In this document: positions 16,977 through 24,428 of the stretch, in pieces
Layout of the letters: each line of letters begins with the position of its first letter
Numbering within the stretch: position 1 is the first letter of the stretch
Assembly (NCBI GenBank): GCA_000949895.1
Contig: JWIT01000031.1
Coordinates: 1 to 38,705 of the forward strand
DNA: 38,705 nt
Reading direction: 5' to 3'
Source: Agrobacterium arsenijevicii
GTDB taxonomy: Bacteria > Pseudomonadota > Alphaproteobacteria > Rhizobiales > Rhizobiaceae
The notes under the pieces: generated by a model
What the model was told of the DNA's origin: nothing
Databases searched by the model: none
The model's input: the letters and a program-made list of their open reading frames with translations, nothing else
Position numbers and translations under genes: made by a program

Positions 16977-18209
16977 CTATTGCCGGGCCTGTGCCGTATC
17001 CGGGACTACGCGGTAGTCATCAATACGACCCGCCGGGGCGTCAGCCATCTCGCCCCGTTTGGTCAAACGTTCGCGTGGCGATTCCACCACCGACACGCGA
17101 GACGGTCCGGCGGTCGGAGGAACATCGCCAAGCAGCTTGTCGCCGCCATCAAGCGCCGGATCGGTCAGGCTGATCGGCTGCGTGCGCACCAGCCCCGCAT
17201 CGATGCCGAGTGCGGGTAGGGAGGTGAGCGCGGGCAAATTGCTACCGTCCAGTTTCACGAGGTCCGGTCCAGCGCTGTCGAGGTGCCTGCGCACGAATTT
17301 CTCGACGTAAAAAGCCAGCTTGCGTTTGCCGGCCTGCGTCATGCCGACGCCATCCGCCTCGCGCAGGCGGGCCTGCTGGCCGTTCATGTCGTAACCGGTG
17401 ATGACGAATTTTCCCACCTCGTCGACGAAACCGTCCCAGACATCCACGAATTCGCCGCCGTATTTTTCGACATGGTTGCGATAAAGCCGGTTGAAACCGA
17501 CGAGATCGGTCGTGAGAGAGGGCGACTGGAAGGCGGGCAGGCCAACCCACAGCAGCGGCACCTTAGGCCGGCCGGCAAGGGTCAGAAGTTCATCGATCCG
17601 CCGCTCATATTCCTTGAACCAGACATCGGTGCCGAATTTTTCCCTGATATCACCGATCTGCATCTGCTGGCGATCGTTCGATCCCATCATGATGACGATG
17701 GTGGCAGGATTGGTCTCGGTGATGAATTGCGGCAGGTTGGCGAACCAGTCGTAATAATCCGTGCGAACGAGGCCGGAGGAACCGTTTGCGCGCACATCGA
17801 CGGTAATGGCCGGCGAACCGGCAAAGGCGTTGACCAGCTCTTCCCCCATGCCGCCGGCCAGAAAATCACCGATGACCAGAACGCGCCTTGCGTTTTCAAG
17901 CTTGGCGGTCGGCTCCGGTTTTATGGTTCGCATCTGAACCACCGAAGGGGCTTTTCTCGTGGGCTGCGGGCGGGTGATCGATCTTTCGCGCGGGGCAGCC
18001 GGGAAATCCCGGCGGCTGCGAGGCTGATAGTCGCGACTGGGCGCATCCTCCCGGCCTACGGGCCTGCCGAACAGCATTTCGAACAGGGTGCGCCGTTCCT
18101 GGGCAAAGGTTTGCGAAGGAACGAGCGGCGTGCACAAGGCAGCACAAAGAAGGATGACGCAGACACGCCAGCCCGTCTTTCCGCTTTTTACCGCAGGTTT
18201 CCCACTCAT
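16977..18209 (-). CDS. DUF459 / SGNH-hydrolase-like periplasmic protein
   Basis: This is a 410-residue exported protein of the DUF459 family, which has an SGNH (GDSL-like) hydrolase fold. The frame extends to 18269, but ATG 18209 has GGAAAGG 8-14 nt upstream, and the N-terminus then reads as a signal peptide (Lys/Arg-rich start, VCVILLCAALCTPLVP, cleavage near TFA-QE). A basic, Pro-rich linker to about residue 110 is followed by the catalytic-like blocks VLVIGDFLAGGMGEEL (here GDF rather than GDS), IVIMMGSNDRQ, and a late Asp/His-poor region DGVGMTQAGKRKLAFYVEK. It lies 64 bp downstream of a lytic transglycosylase on the same strand, suggesting a shared cell-wall role. The enzyme activity is not established from sequence. 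Confidence 0.8.
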   Translation of the reverse strand: MSGKPAVKSGKTGWRVCVILLCAALCTPLVPSQTFAQERRTLFEMLFGRPVGREDAPSRDYQPRSRRDFPAAPRERSITRPQPTRKAPSVVQMRTIKPEPTAKLENARRVLVIGDFLAGGMGEELVNAFAGSPAITVDVRANGSSGLVRTDYYDWFANLPQFITETNPATIVIMMGSNDRQQMQIGDIREKFGTDVWFKEYERRIDELLTLAGRPKVPLLWVGLPAFQSPSLTTDLVGFNRLYRNHVEKYGGEFVDVWDGFVDEVGKFVITGYDMNGQQARLREADGVGMTQAGKRKLAFYVEKFVRRHLDSAGPDLVKLDGSNLPALTSLPALGIDAGLVRTQPISLTDPALDGGDKLLGDVPPTAGPSRVSVVESPRERLTKRGEMADAPAGRIDDYRVVPDTAQARQ

Positions 18210-18273
18210 GATATCGACCTTTCCGGATGGTTCGGCGGCGTTGATGACCGTCACCGAATTCGCCGGCACATTA

Positions 18274-19497
18274 TCAATTGCGCAGGGCTCTCAGCAATCT
18301 CTGCGACGGTTGGCCGTCGGTTTCCAGGCCCATGCGCGACTGGATGGCGCTGATGGCAGCCTTTGAACCGGAGCCGAAATTGCCGTCGACCTCGCCGTCA
18401 TAATAGCCTAATTCCTTCATGCGGGTCTGGAGTTCGAATTTTTCACGAATATCCAGCGTGCCATCCGGACGCGGCCATTTCTGCTGCATGCCGCCATAAC
18501 CGGCAATCTCATCCGCAAGTAGACCGACGGCCAGCGCATAGCTGTCGGACGCATTGTATTTCTTGATGGTGAAGAAGTTTTTCATCATCAGGAAACCGGG
18601 ACCGTTTGCTCCACCCTGCAGTTTCAGCATGGCGCGATCGGAACCGCGCGTGAAATTCTTGCCATTCGGGCGGGCGAAACCGAGCTTCGTCCATTCCGCA
18701 ATGGACTTCGTCTGCCCCTCGTAACGGGCGCCGCCACGCGGCACAGCTGTTTCGTAACCCCAGGTCCGGCCGGGCTCCCAACCGTTTTTCGCGAGAAGAT
18801 TGGCGGCCGTCGCCAGTGCGTCCGGAACCGAGTGCCAGATGTCGCGCTTGCCGTTGCCATCCGCATCCACAGCATAAAGCAGGTAGCTGGTCGGAATGAA
18901 CTGGGTGTGGCCCATCGCGCCTGCCCAGGAACCCGTCAGCTGCTTTGGCGTGACATCGCCCGCCTGAAGGATTTTGAGTGCGGCGATCAATTGCGTGCGC
19001 GCGAACTTGGCGCGCTTGGGATCGGAATAGGCGAGCGTGGCGAGTGCCTGCGGAATATTGTGCAGGCGCTCCGGCTTTTCGAGAACCGCGCCGTAATTCG
19101 ATTCCATCGACCAGATGGCGAGAATAATATGTTTGTCGACGTTGAAGTTGCGCTCGATCCAGTTGAGCGTCGTCGCGTGTTTCATCTTCATTTCCCGGCC
19201 GATGCGCACCGTGTACGGGTTGACGCGGGAATCGAGATAATCCCAGATCTGGGTGGTGAATTCCGGCTGGAAGGTCGCCTTGCGCAGCGCGTCCGGATCC
19301 GGTTCGCTGACGCCGGCAAAGGCTTTCTGGTAGGTCGCCTTGCTAATGCCTTCTTTGGCGGCTGTTGCGTAGAACTGGTTGATCCACTGCTTGAACCCTG
19401 CATCGGCCCGGGCCGAGACGGGGGCCAGCGAGATCGCCAGACCTGCAACCATCATGCAGCCGAATTTGCGGACATTTGAAAGGATCGTCTTTGTCAT
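18274..19497 (-). CDS. Lytic murein transglycosylase, MltB/SltB type
   Basis: This is a periplasmic enzyme that cleaves the MurNAc-GlcNAc bond of peptidoglycan without hydrolysis. It has 407 residues from ATG 19497; an upstream in-frame ATG at 19545 would only lengthen the leader before the signal peptide. The signal peptide (MTKTILSN..., cleavage near ARA-DAG) is followed by the transglycosylase domain with IWSMESNYGAVLEKP (catalytic Glu 132), LTGSWAGAMGHTQFIPTSYL and DIWHSVPDALATAANLL, all typical of the MltB family. The last 60 residues form a peptidoglycan-binding domain (LQTRMKELGYYDGEVDGNFG). No lipobox is visible, so this is a soluble form. The DUF459 gene follows. Confidence 0.93.
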   Translation of the reverse strand: MTKTILSNVRKFGCMMVAGLAISLAPVSARADAGFKQWINQFYATAAKEGISKATYQKAFAGVSEPDPDALRKATFQPEFTTQIWDYLDSRVNPYTVRIGREMKMKHATTLNWIERNFNVDKHIILAIWSMESNYGAVLEKPERLHNIPQALATLAYSDPKRAKFARTQLIAALKILQAGDVTPKQLTGSWAGAMGHTQFIPTSYLLYAVDADGNGKRDIWHSVPDALATAANLLAKNGWEPGRTWGYETAVPRGGARYEGQTKSIAEWTKLGFARPNGKNFTRGSDRAMLKLQGGANGPGFLMMKNFFTIKKYNASDSYALAVGLLADEIAGYGGMQQKWPRPDGTLDIREKFELQTRMKELGYYDGEVDGNFGSGSKAAISAIQSRMGLETDGQPSQRLLRALRN

Positions 19498-19587
19498 CGT
19501 CAGTCTTTCGTTCTCTCGAATATCATTTCGATTGCGAAAACGCATCGGGCGTCGTCATGGATAACAAAAGAATGTCAACAAATTCTT

Positions 19588-19649
19588 TACCATTAATAGA
19601 TGGTAGCGTCACCCTTTACAAAACGTTGTTATTTTTGAAATAACAACGT
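19588..19649. promoter_or_regulatory. Two AT-rich dyads in the divergent promoter region before galU
   Basis: The 195-bp gap between the transglycosylase gene and galU holds TACCAT-6-ATGGTA (19588-19605) and a 12-bp perfect inverted repeat ACGTTGTTATTT-TTG-AAATAACAACGT (19623-19649). The second lies 43 bp before the galU GTG and could be an operator or a leader hairpin. I could not place a convincing -35/-10 pair here. The symmetry is direct observation; the role is inferred. Confidence 0.5.
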
Positions 19650-19692
19650 CGTGCGGGGATTGTGATCAAGTTTTATCTCTCAGGAGGGATAT

Positions 19693-20580
19693 GTGGTAGA
19701 ACAGAAGAAAATTCGGAAGGCCGTATTTCCGGTCGCAGGTCTCGGTACACGTTTCCTGCCTGCAACCAAGGCGGTTCCGAAAGAAATGCTCACTGTCGTT
19801 GACAAGCCGGTCATTCAATACGTCGTCAACGAGGCGGCGGAAGCGGGCATCGAGCATTTTGTATTTGTCACCGGCCGCGGCAAGGCGGTGATCGAAGATT
19901 ATTTTGATATTCAATTTGAACTCGAACAAATGCTGCGCGAGCGCAACAAGAATGCCGAGCTGACATTGCTGGCCGGCCTTCTGCCCAAGGCGGGTACGGC
20001 AAGCTTCACGCGCCAGCAGGTGCCGCTTGGTCTTGGCCATGCGGTCTGGTGCGCGCGTGATATCGTCGGCGACGAGCCTTTCGCCGTGCTGTTGCCTGAC
20101 ATGATCATGCACTCGCAGAAAAGCTGCCTCAAGGGCATGGTCGAACTTTACGACCAGACCGCCGGCAACGTCATCGCGGTGCAGGAATGCGCCCCTGATC
20201 AGACGCATAAATACGGCATCGTCGGCGTGGGTAACGCTGTAGGCGAAGGTTTCAAGATCACCGAAATGGTCGAGAAGCCTGCCAAGGGTACGGCACCGTC
20301 GAATTTCTACATCAACGGTCGCTACATCCTTCAGCCCGAGATTTTCGATATTCTCGAAAATCAGGAACGGGGCGCTGGCAACGAAATCCAGCTGACGGAC
20401 GGCATGCTGACGCTTGCCAAGTCGCAGGAATTCGCCGGCTATCATTTCCGTGGCCAGACATTCGATTGCGGCGCCAAGGATGGTTTCATTCTTGCCAACG
20501 TCGCCTTCGCTCTCGAACGCGCCGATATCCGTCCCGCGATCGAGGAGCCGATCAAGGCTCTGATCGACGGGCTGAAGTAA
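19693..20580 (+). CDS. galU: UTP-glucose-1-phosphate uridylyltransferase
   Basis: This cytoplasmic enzyme makes UDP-glucose from UTP and glucose-1-phosphate, the donor for exopolysaccharide, beta-glucan and LPS sugars (called exoN in some rhizobia). It has 295 residues. The nucleotide-binding signature AVFPVAGLGTRFLPATKAVPKEML lies at about 9-32, followed by LTVVDKPVIQYVVNEA, GLGHAVWCAR, and VEKPAKGTAPSNFYINGRYIL. The start is GTG 19693, preceded by AGGAGGG (19682-19688). An overlapping ATG at 19691 gives only ATG-TGG-TAG and cannot encode the protein. The gene converges on an outer-membrane barrel gene, with a terminator between. Confidence 0.97.
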   Translation: MVEQKKIRKAVFPVAGLGTRFLPATKAVPKEMLTVVDKPVIQYVVNEAAEAGIEHFVFVTGRGKAVIEDYFDIQFELEQMLRERNKNAELTLLAGLLPKAGTASFTRQQVPLGLGHAVWCARDIVGDEPFAVLLPDMIMHSQKSCLKGMVELYDQTAGNVIAVQECAPDQTHKYGIVGVGNAVGEGFKITEMVEKPAKGTAPSNFYINGRYILQPEIFDILENQERGAGNEIQLTDGMLTLAKSQEFAGYHFRGQTFDCGAKDGFILANVAFALERADIRPAIEEPIKALIDGLK

Positions 20581-20601
20581 TTCGCCAAAATATACGACGG
20601 G

Positions 20602-20631
20602 ATCCCGGCCTTCGTGCCGGGATTTCTGTTT
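20602..20631 (+). terminator. Intrinsic terminator after galU
   Basis: ATCCCGGC (20602-20609) and GCCGGGAT (20616-20623) form an 8-bp perfect stem with loop CTTCGT, followed by TTCTGTTT. It lies 21 bp after the galU stop and before the convergent barrel gene. The opposite strand lacks a T run. Confidence 0.8.
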
Positions 20632-20640
20632 GGAGCAACG

Positions 20641-22113
20641 TTATCGTTTCAGAACAAGCCCCGCGCCGACGCGCAGTTCGTTACTGTCATAAACCGGCGT
20701 CCACTGATAACTGACATCAGCCGTCAGATCGAGATAGCGGTTCAGCCCCCATGTCAGGCCGGCGCCCGCGGTATATTCCACGGCATTCTCGGCGTCGGAG
20801 GAGGGGAATGTCCGGTGCACGATCTGCCCCGTCAGTCGCGCGACCAGATTGCTGCGCAATTCGTGGGTCAGCCCGGCATCCAGCCGATAGGAAACCCAGC
20901 CACCCTGTGGTCCGCCGGCGAAATCCTCTATCATCGTACGCAGGCCGAGATTAACGTTGGTGCCGCGCTGGGGCGACCAGTTCAGTTCGCCGTCCAGTGT
21001 CAGCGCGCCGATGGAAGCGATGCGGTCGTCGTCATACTGCTTGCGCAGATAACCGATGGCGGCCTCGCCACGGGTCTTCTCGCCAAGATCGACCTCGGCT
21101 CCGATCTTCGCGCCATAGGAATTCGAAGACCGGGCGTAACCGGTATTGTCCAGGCGCCTGTCATATTTGGTCGTTCCCGCGTTCAGTTCGAGGAACGGGA
21201 TCAGGGCCGGCGACAATTCGTAGCCGATGCGGCCGCGCAGGTTTGCGCCATTCTGGTCACGATCGCTGAGGCTGATCGGCTGGCCGTTTACGCCCTTTGC
21301 ATCCGTGTAGACCGTGCGCGAGAGATCGAGTGCTGCCAGCCCGCGCAGCTTGCCGAAATCCCGTTGGATCGACGCGCCTGTCGTGAAACGGTGTTCTCCG
21401 CCCTGCACGGAAGCCCCGGTCAAAGCGTTGGGGTCCGTCGTGCCTTCACGGCTGAATTCGTAACCGGCCTTGAGATTGGCTCTCGTTTCTTCGCCGAGAT
21501 CGAGGCGCAGATCGGCCTCTATCCTCGCCCTCGGCTCTTCGCCATTCTTGCTGCCGAAATTTTTCTCCCAGGCGCCGTCGCCTGTCACCGTCAGCGCGTG
21601 GCGGGACCAGTCACTGGTCAACGTGCCACGGATGCCCGTCGTCAGATAGTTGCGTCTGGACGGGCCGCCGGTGTTCGTCTGCTTTTCCGTATTGATCGTC
21701 TGGCTGATCGACGGTCGCAGCAGGAATGTGCCGATCCTGATACCGGGTGTTTGGCCGGGTTCGGTCGCTATTCGCGGATTTTCACCGCCGTCTACCGTCG
21801 GCTCATAGGGGTTGTCGGCGTCGGCATAGGGCTGGCCCGCGTCTTCCTGCTGTTCGGAAATCGCGTCGCCGGGATTGTTCGAGGGGCGCCACAGTTCCGG
21901 GGCGGGTGCCGCTCGCACCGCACCTGCCTCGGTTTCCGTCGCCGGGTTGTTTGGCGATGTCGCGTCGCTGGATGGAACCGCGACCGGCAATCGCGTGGCC
22001 GCAGTCTGTGCGAAAGCGGTCCCGGGGGTGTAAAGAAGCGTGCAGGCGAGCAGCAGCAGGGTTGCTGCTTTCCGCGACGTCGGCAGACGTGTGGCGGTGC
22101 CCTTCACAATCAT
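20641..22113 (-). CDS. Outer-membrane beta-barrel protein (BBP2-like)
   Basis: This predicted outer-membrane protein has 490 residues from ATG 22113. The GTG at 22107 (488 residues) may be the true start, because the ribosome site GAAGAGG lies only 2 nt before the ATG but about 8 nt before the GTG. A signal peptide (KAATLLLLACTLLYTP, cleavage near AFA-QT) is followed by a low-complexity acidic/Pro-rich stretch to about 125. The rest is many alternating amphipathic strands (for example LRLDLGEETRANLKAGYEFSR-type repeats) and a final strand ending RVGAGLVLKR. This pattern fits a barrel of the BBP2 class seen in rhizobia. The cargo is unknown. It converges on galU, so a surface-polysaccharide link is only suggestive. 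Confidence 0.75.
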   Translation of the reverse strand: MIVKGTATRLPTSRKAATLLLLACTLLYTPGTAFAQTAATRLPVAVPSSDATSPNNPATETEAGAVRAAPAPELWRPSNNPGDAISEQQEDAGQPYADADNPYEPTVDGGENPRIATEPGQTPGIRIGTFLLRPSISQTINTEKQTNTGGPSRRNYLTTGIRGTLTSDWSRHALTVTGDGAWEKNFGSKNGEEPRARIEADLRLDLGEETRANLKAGYEFSREGTTDPNALTGASVQGGEHRFTTGASIQRDFGKLRGLAALDLSRTVYTDAKGVNGQPISLSDRDQNGANLRGRIGYELSPALIPFLELNAGTTKYDRRLDNTGYARSSNSYGAKIGAEVDLGEKTRGEAAIGYLRKQYDDDRIASIGALTLDGELNWSPQRGTNVNLGLRTMIEDFAGGPQGGWVSYRLDAGLTHELRSNLVARLTGQIVHRTFPSSDAENAVEYTAGAGLTWGLNRYLDLTADVSYQWTPVYDSNELRVGAGLVLKR

Positions 22114-22514
22114 TCCTCTTCACCCGGCGCATTTGGCCGATGCCGGATCGAAAGTCCGTCTAAGCATTTCCTTGGGGCCGAATGAGCGGCGGACCGACGA
22201 AATGACGTGGACAAACTGGGGGACCAGACACGCGACGCAAGTTTTAACATCGCTTTAACAATAGGATTTTTATGGTTAACAGTTGATAAAGACTGCCGAA
22301 ATTTCAGCGCGCCGGTGACGGCTGAAGAAATCAGCAACCCTTATTGTCCAGTCGGTCAGTCGCATTTCTTCTGCTGGAGTACTGGAGAAAATATGCCGAA
22401 ATGCAAAATATTTCTAATATGATCAGATTTAAACGTTTCAATTTGGCACGGAATTGTCCTATAATTGGGCGCAACTGATCCAGTTGCTTTAGCAATCCAT
22501 TAATTTCTTATATT
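22114..22514. other. Intergenic region between barrel gene and PAS gene
   Basis: About 400 bp, more AT-rich than its neighbours, separating divergent genes. It must hold the barrel-gene promoter (minus) and the PAS-gene promoter (plus). An open frame from GTG 22207 to 22422 has no ribosome site and an unconvincing product, so I do not call it. The last part holds a TATAAT box and hairpin, listed separately. I see no recognised RNA family. Confidence 0.4.
22437..22487 (+). promoter_or_regulatory. Promoter-like TATAAT with a hairpin at the predicted transcript start
   Basis: A perfect -10 hexamer TATAAT (22460-22465) is preceded at 17 bp by a weak -35, TTCAAT (22437-22442). Just downstream lies GCAACTG-ATC-CAGTTGC (22471-22487), a 7-bp perfect stem that would be at the 5' end of the RNA or act as an operator over the start site. 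It would drive the PAS gene and perhaps the isomerase gene after it. Confidence 0.45.
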
Positions 22515-22898
22515 GTGTCACAGCGTCGTTTCATGAATCCCGTTTTGAACATCAAGCATGTCGGTTTTTATTGCTGGGATATTACCAATGACCGATTCTA
22601 TCTAGACGAAGTATGCGCTGAACTCTTCGGCATTCCGCTGAGGCAGGCGATGCAGGGTATCAGCATTTTCCAGATGCTCGAAAAAGTGGATCTGGATCAT
22701 CGAAATCGCGTGATCGAGACAGCATTGATCACCCTGAAGGCTGCAAGCTTCTACAGCCAGGAATATGCCGTGCGCCGTAATGACGGCTCGATCTCATGGG
22801 TAAGGACAGTCGGGCGATATCTGGTTGACGAAGAAAACATCCCTTTCAAGCGGTTGGGAACGATGGAGGAAATTTCTCCGCCGGACCGTCGCCACTAA
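22515..22898 (+). CDS. PAS-domain-only protein
   Basis: This small cytoplasmic protein has 127 residues from GTG 22515, or 121 from ATG 22533; neither has a clear ribosome site. It holds one PAS/PAC-like domain: GFYCWDITNDRFYLDEVCAELFGI is the PAS core and SQEYAVRRNDGSISWVRTVGRYLVDEE is the C-terminal PAC strand region. No kinase, GGDEF, EAL or DNA-binding part is attached. It may be a stand-alone sensor or adaptor. It lies 61 bp before an arabinose-5-phosphate isomerase gene with a 7-bp hairpin between, and could be co-transcribed with it. I do not know its partner or ligand. Confidence 0.75.
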   Translation: MSQRRFMNPVLNIKHVGFYCWDITNDRFYLDEVCAELFGIPLRQAMQGISIFQMLEKVDLDHRNRVIETALITLKAASFYSQEYAVRRNDGSISWVRTVGRYLVDEENIPFKRLGTMEEISPPDRRH

Positions 22899-22905
22899 AA
22901 CACGG

Positions 22906-22926
22906 CACTCTTCCGGCTGAAGAGTG
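22906..22926 (+). other. Small hairpin between PAS gene and isomerase gene
   Basis: CACTCTT-CCGGCTG-AAGAGTG forms a 7-bp perfect stem 8 bp after the PAS gene stop. TTCCGGCTGAA within it recurs nearly exactly at 22933-22943 (TTCCGGTTGAA). No T run follows, so it is not a clear terminator. Confidence 0.4.
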
Positions 22927-22959
22927 GACTTATTCCGGTTGAAATAGTAACAGTCGGCC

Positions 22960-23955
22960 ATGATTACGCGCGCCGTCAAACTCGTCGAAGACAATGCCAT
23001 CGAATCCGCCGTGCGGACGATTTCGATGGAGCGGGCTGGCCTTGCCGCTCTTGAAGAGGCTCTCAGGAGCGGTCTTTCCGAGCCTTTCTGCAAGGCGATC
23101 GAGACGATTGGCCAGTCGAATGGCCGCCTCATCATTACCGGTGTCGGCAAAAGCGGCCACATAGGCGCCAAGCTCGCGGCGACTTTCGCCTCCACTGGAA
23201 CGCCTGCGTTCTTTGTTCATGCGGCAGAGGCCAACCACGGCGATCTGGGCATGATCGGCGGCGATGATGTGGTGTTGGCGATCTCCAAAGGCGGCGAAAG
23301 TGCTGAGCTGCGCAGCATCATCAACTATTCGCGCCGCTTCTCCATTCCGCTGATCGCGCTTACCTGTTCTGAGAATTCATCGCTGGCGAAAGCTTCCGAT
23401 ATCGTGCTTCTGGTTCCCAATGAACAGGAAGCCTGCCCGCTCGGTCTTGCGCCCACCACCTCCACCCTGATGCAGCTGGCACTTGGCGATGCCCTTGCCG
23501 TTGCGCTTCTGGAGGCACGCAATTTCACTGCGGGCGATTTCAAGGTGTTTCACCCCGGTGGCAAACTGGGCGCCGGCCTCACGCTGGTCAGCGATATCAT
23601 GCATACCGGCGATCGGGTGCCGCTTGTCGCCAAGGGAACGGCCATGCCGGAAGCGGTCGGTGTTCTCTCTCGCAAGCATTTCGGCTGCGTTGGCATTCTG
23701 GATGAGGATGGCCGTCTCTGCGGCATTATCACCGAGGGCGATATGGCGCGAAACCTGTCGCGTAATCTCGCCGAATTGACGGTGGACGACATCATGACCC
23801 GCAATCCGAAAACGGTCAAAAAATCGGTGCTGGCGACCGGCGCTCTGGCGACGCTTGAAAAATTCCACATTGGCGCACTGATCGTGGTCGATGACGATAA
23901 CCGACCGATCGGGCTGGTGCACTTCCACGATCTTCTGAGGATTGGCGTCGCCTAA
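22960..23955 (+). CDS. kdsD: Arabinose-5-phosphate isomerase, KpsF/GutQ family
   Basis: This enzyme converts ribulose-5-phosphate to arabinose-5-phosphate, the first step of Kdo synthesis for LPS. It has 331 residues from ATG 22960; the ribosome site is poor and ATG 23026 is an alternative. An N-terminal SIS domain (about 35-180) has ITGVGKSGHIGAKLAATFASTGTPAFFVHAAEANHGD-type conserved blocks with the active-site region SKGGESAE. FHPGGKLG is a family signature before two CBS domains (about 205-330), which include the segments GILDEDGRLCGIITEGDMAR and IGALIVVDDDNRPIGLVHFHDLL. Its stop lies 3 bp from that of the convergent nfeD-like gene. Confidence 0.93.
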   Translation: MITRAVKLVEDNAIESAVRTISMERAGLAALEEALRSGLSEPFCKAIETIGQSNGRLIITGVGKSGHIGAKLAATFASTGTPAFFVHAAEANHGDLGMIGGDDVVLAISKGGESAELRSIINYSRRFSIPLIALTCSENSSLAKASDIVLLVPNEQEACPLGLAPTTSTLMQLALGDALAVALLEARNFTAGDFKVFHPGGKLGAGLTLVSDIMHTGDRVPLVAKGTAMPEAVGVLSRKHFGCVGILDEDGRLCGIITEGDMARNLSRNLAELTVDDIMTRNPKTVKKSVLATGALATLEKFHIGALIVVDDDNRPIGLVHFHDLLRIGVA

Positions 23956-23958
23956 TTG

Positions 23959-24426
23959 TTATGACCGGTCGAGCGGCTCTATCGTCAGGGTACGGCCACG
24001 CGCTGCCGCGATCCTGACGCGCGTTCCTGCCGGCATATCCTCGCCGTTGACGGACCACCAGGTATCATCAAGCCTTATCCGGCCGCGTCCTTCGACGATC
24101 GGCTCCTGCAGGGTCGCGGTGCGGCCGACAAGGCTTGCTTCCCGCTGATTGAGGAAGGGTTCGTCGCTAGCCTCGCCATTCCGTGCGAAATACCTCCGGC
24201 CAAGCAGGGCGAAGGCGATGGAGAGGGCGGCAAACAAGACGAGTTGCAACTGCCATACCCAGAATGCCGTGTCCCACAACAGCAGGGAGGCTGCGCCGAT
24301 CACCAGCGCGGCAAGGCCGATCCAGATCAGGAACACGCCCGGAGCGACAAGCTCGGCGGCCAGCAGAACGAAGCCGACAATCCACCAGCTCCATGGCCCG
24401 AGTTCTGAGGCAAGCCGTTGCAGCAT
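23959..24426 (-). CDS. NfeD-family membrane protein (short form)
   Basis: This is a 155-residue NfeD-like protein, the usual partner of SPFH proteins in membrane organisation. Three hydrophobic segments (about 13-70 and 78-98) are followed by a C-terminal OB-fold domain (GRTATLQEPIVEGRGRIRL ... LTIEPLDRS). There is no N-terminal protease domain, so it is the short type. The frame also starts at ATG 24432, which overlaps the SPFH stop by 4 bp. The GGAGG site is only 1 nt from that ATG but 7 nt from ATG 24426, which I prefer. It is the last gene of the hemH-SPFH-nfeD run. Confidence 0.88.
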   Translation of the reverse strand: MLQRLASELGPWSWWIVGFVLLAAELVAPGVFLIWIGLAALVIGAASLLLWDTAFWVWQLQLVLFAALSIAFALLGRRYFARNGEASDEPFLNQREASLVGRTATLQEPIVEGRGRIRLDDTWWSVNGEDMPAGTRVRIAAARGRTLTIEPLDRS

Positions 24427-24428
24427 CG

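Noticed and set aside
22207..22422. 71-codon plus-strand frame in the barrel/PAS gap
   Set aside because: It has no ribosome site, starts at a GTG, and has unremarkable composition in an AT-rich gap that must contain promoters.
22444..22459. TGGCACG followed by a TTG-like word, resembling a sigma-54 promoter
   Set aside because: The -12 element in the correct spacing reads TGTC rather than TTGC, so only the -24 half fits; the nearby TATAAT is a better promoter element.
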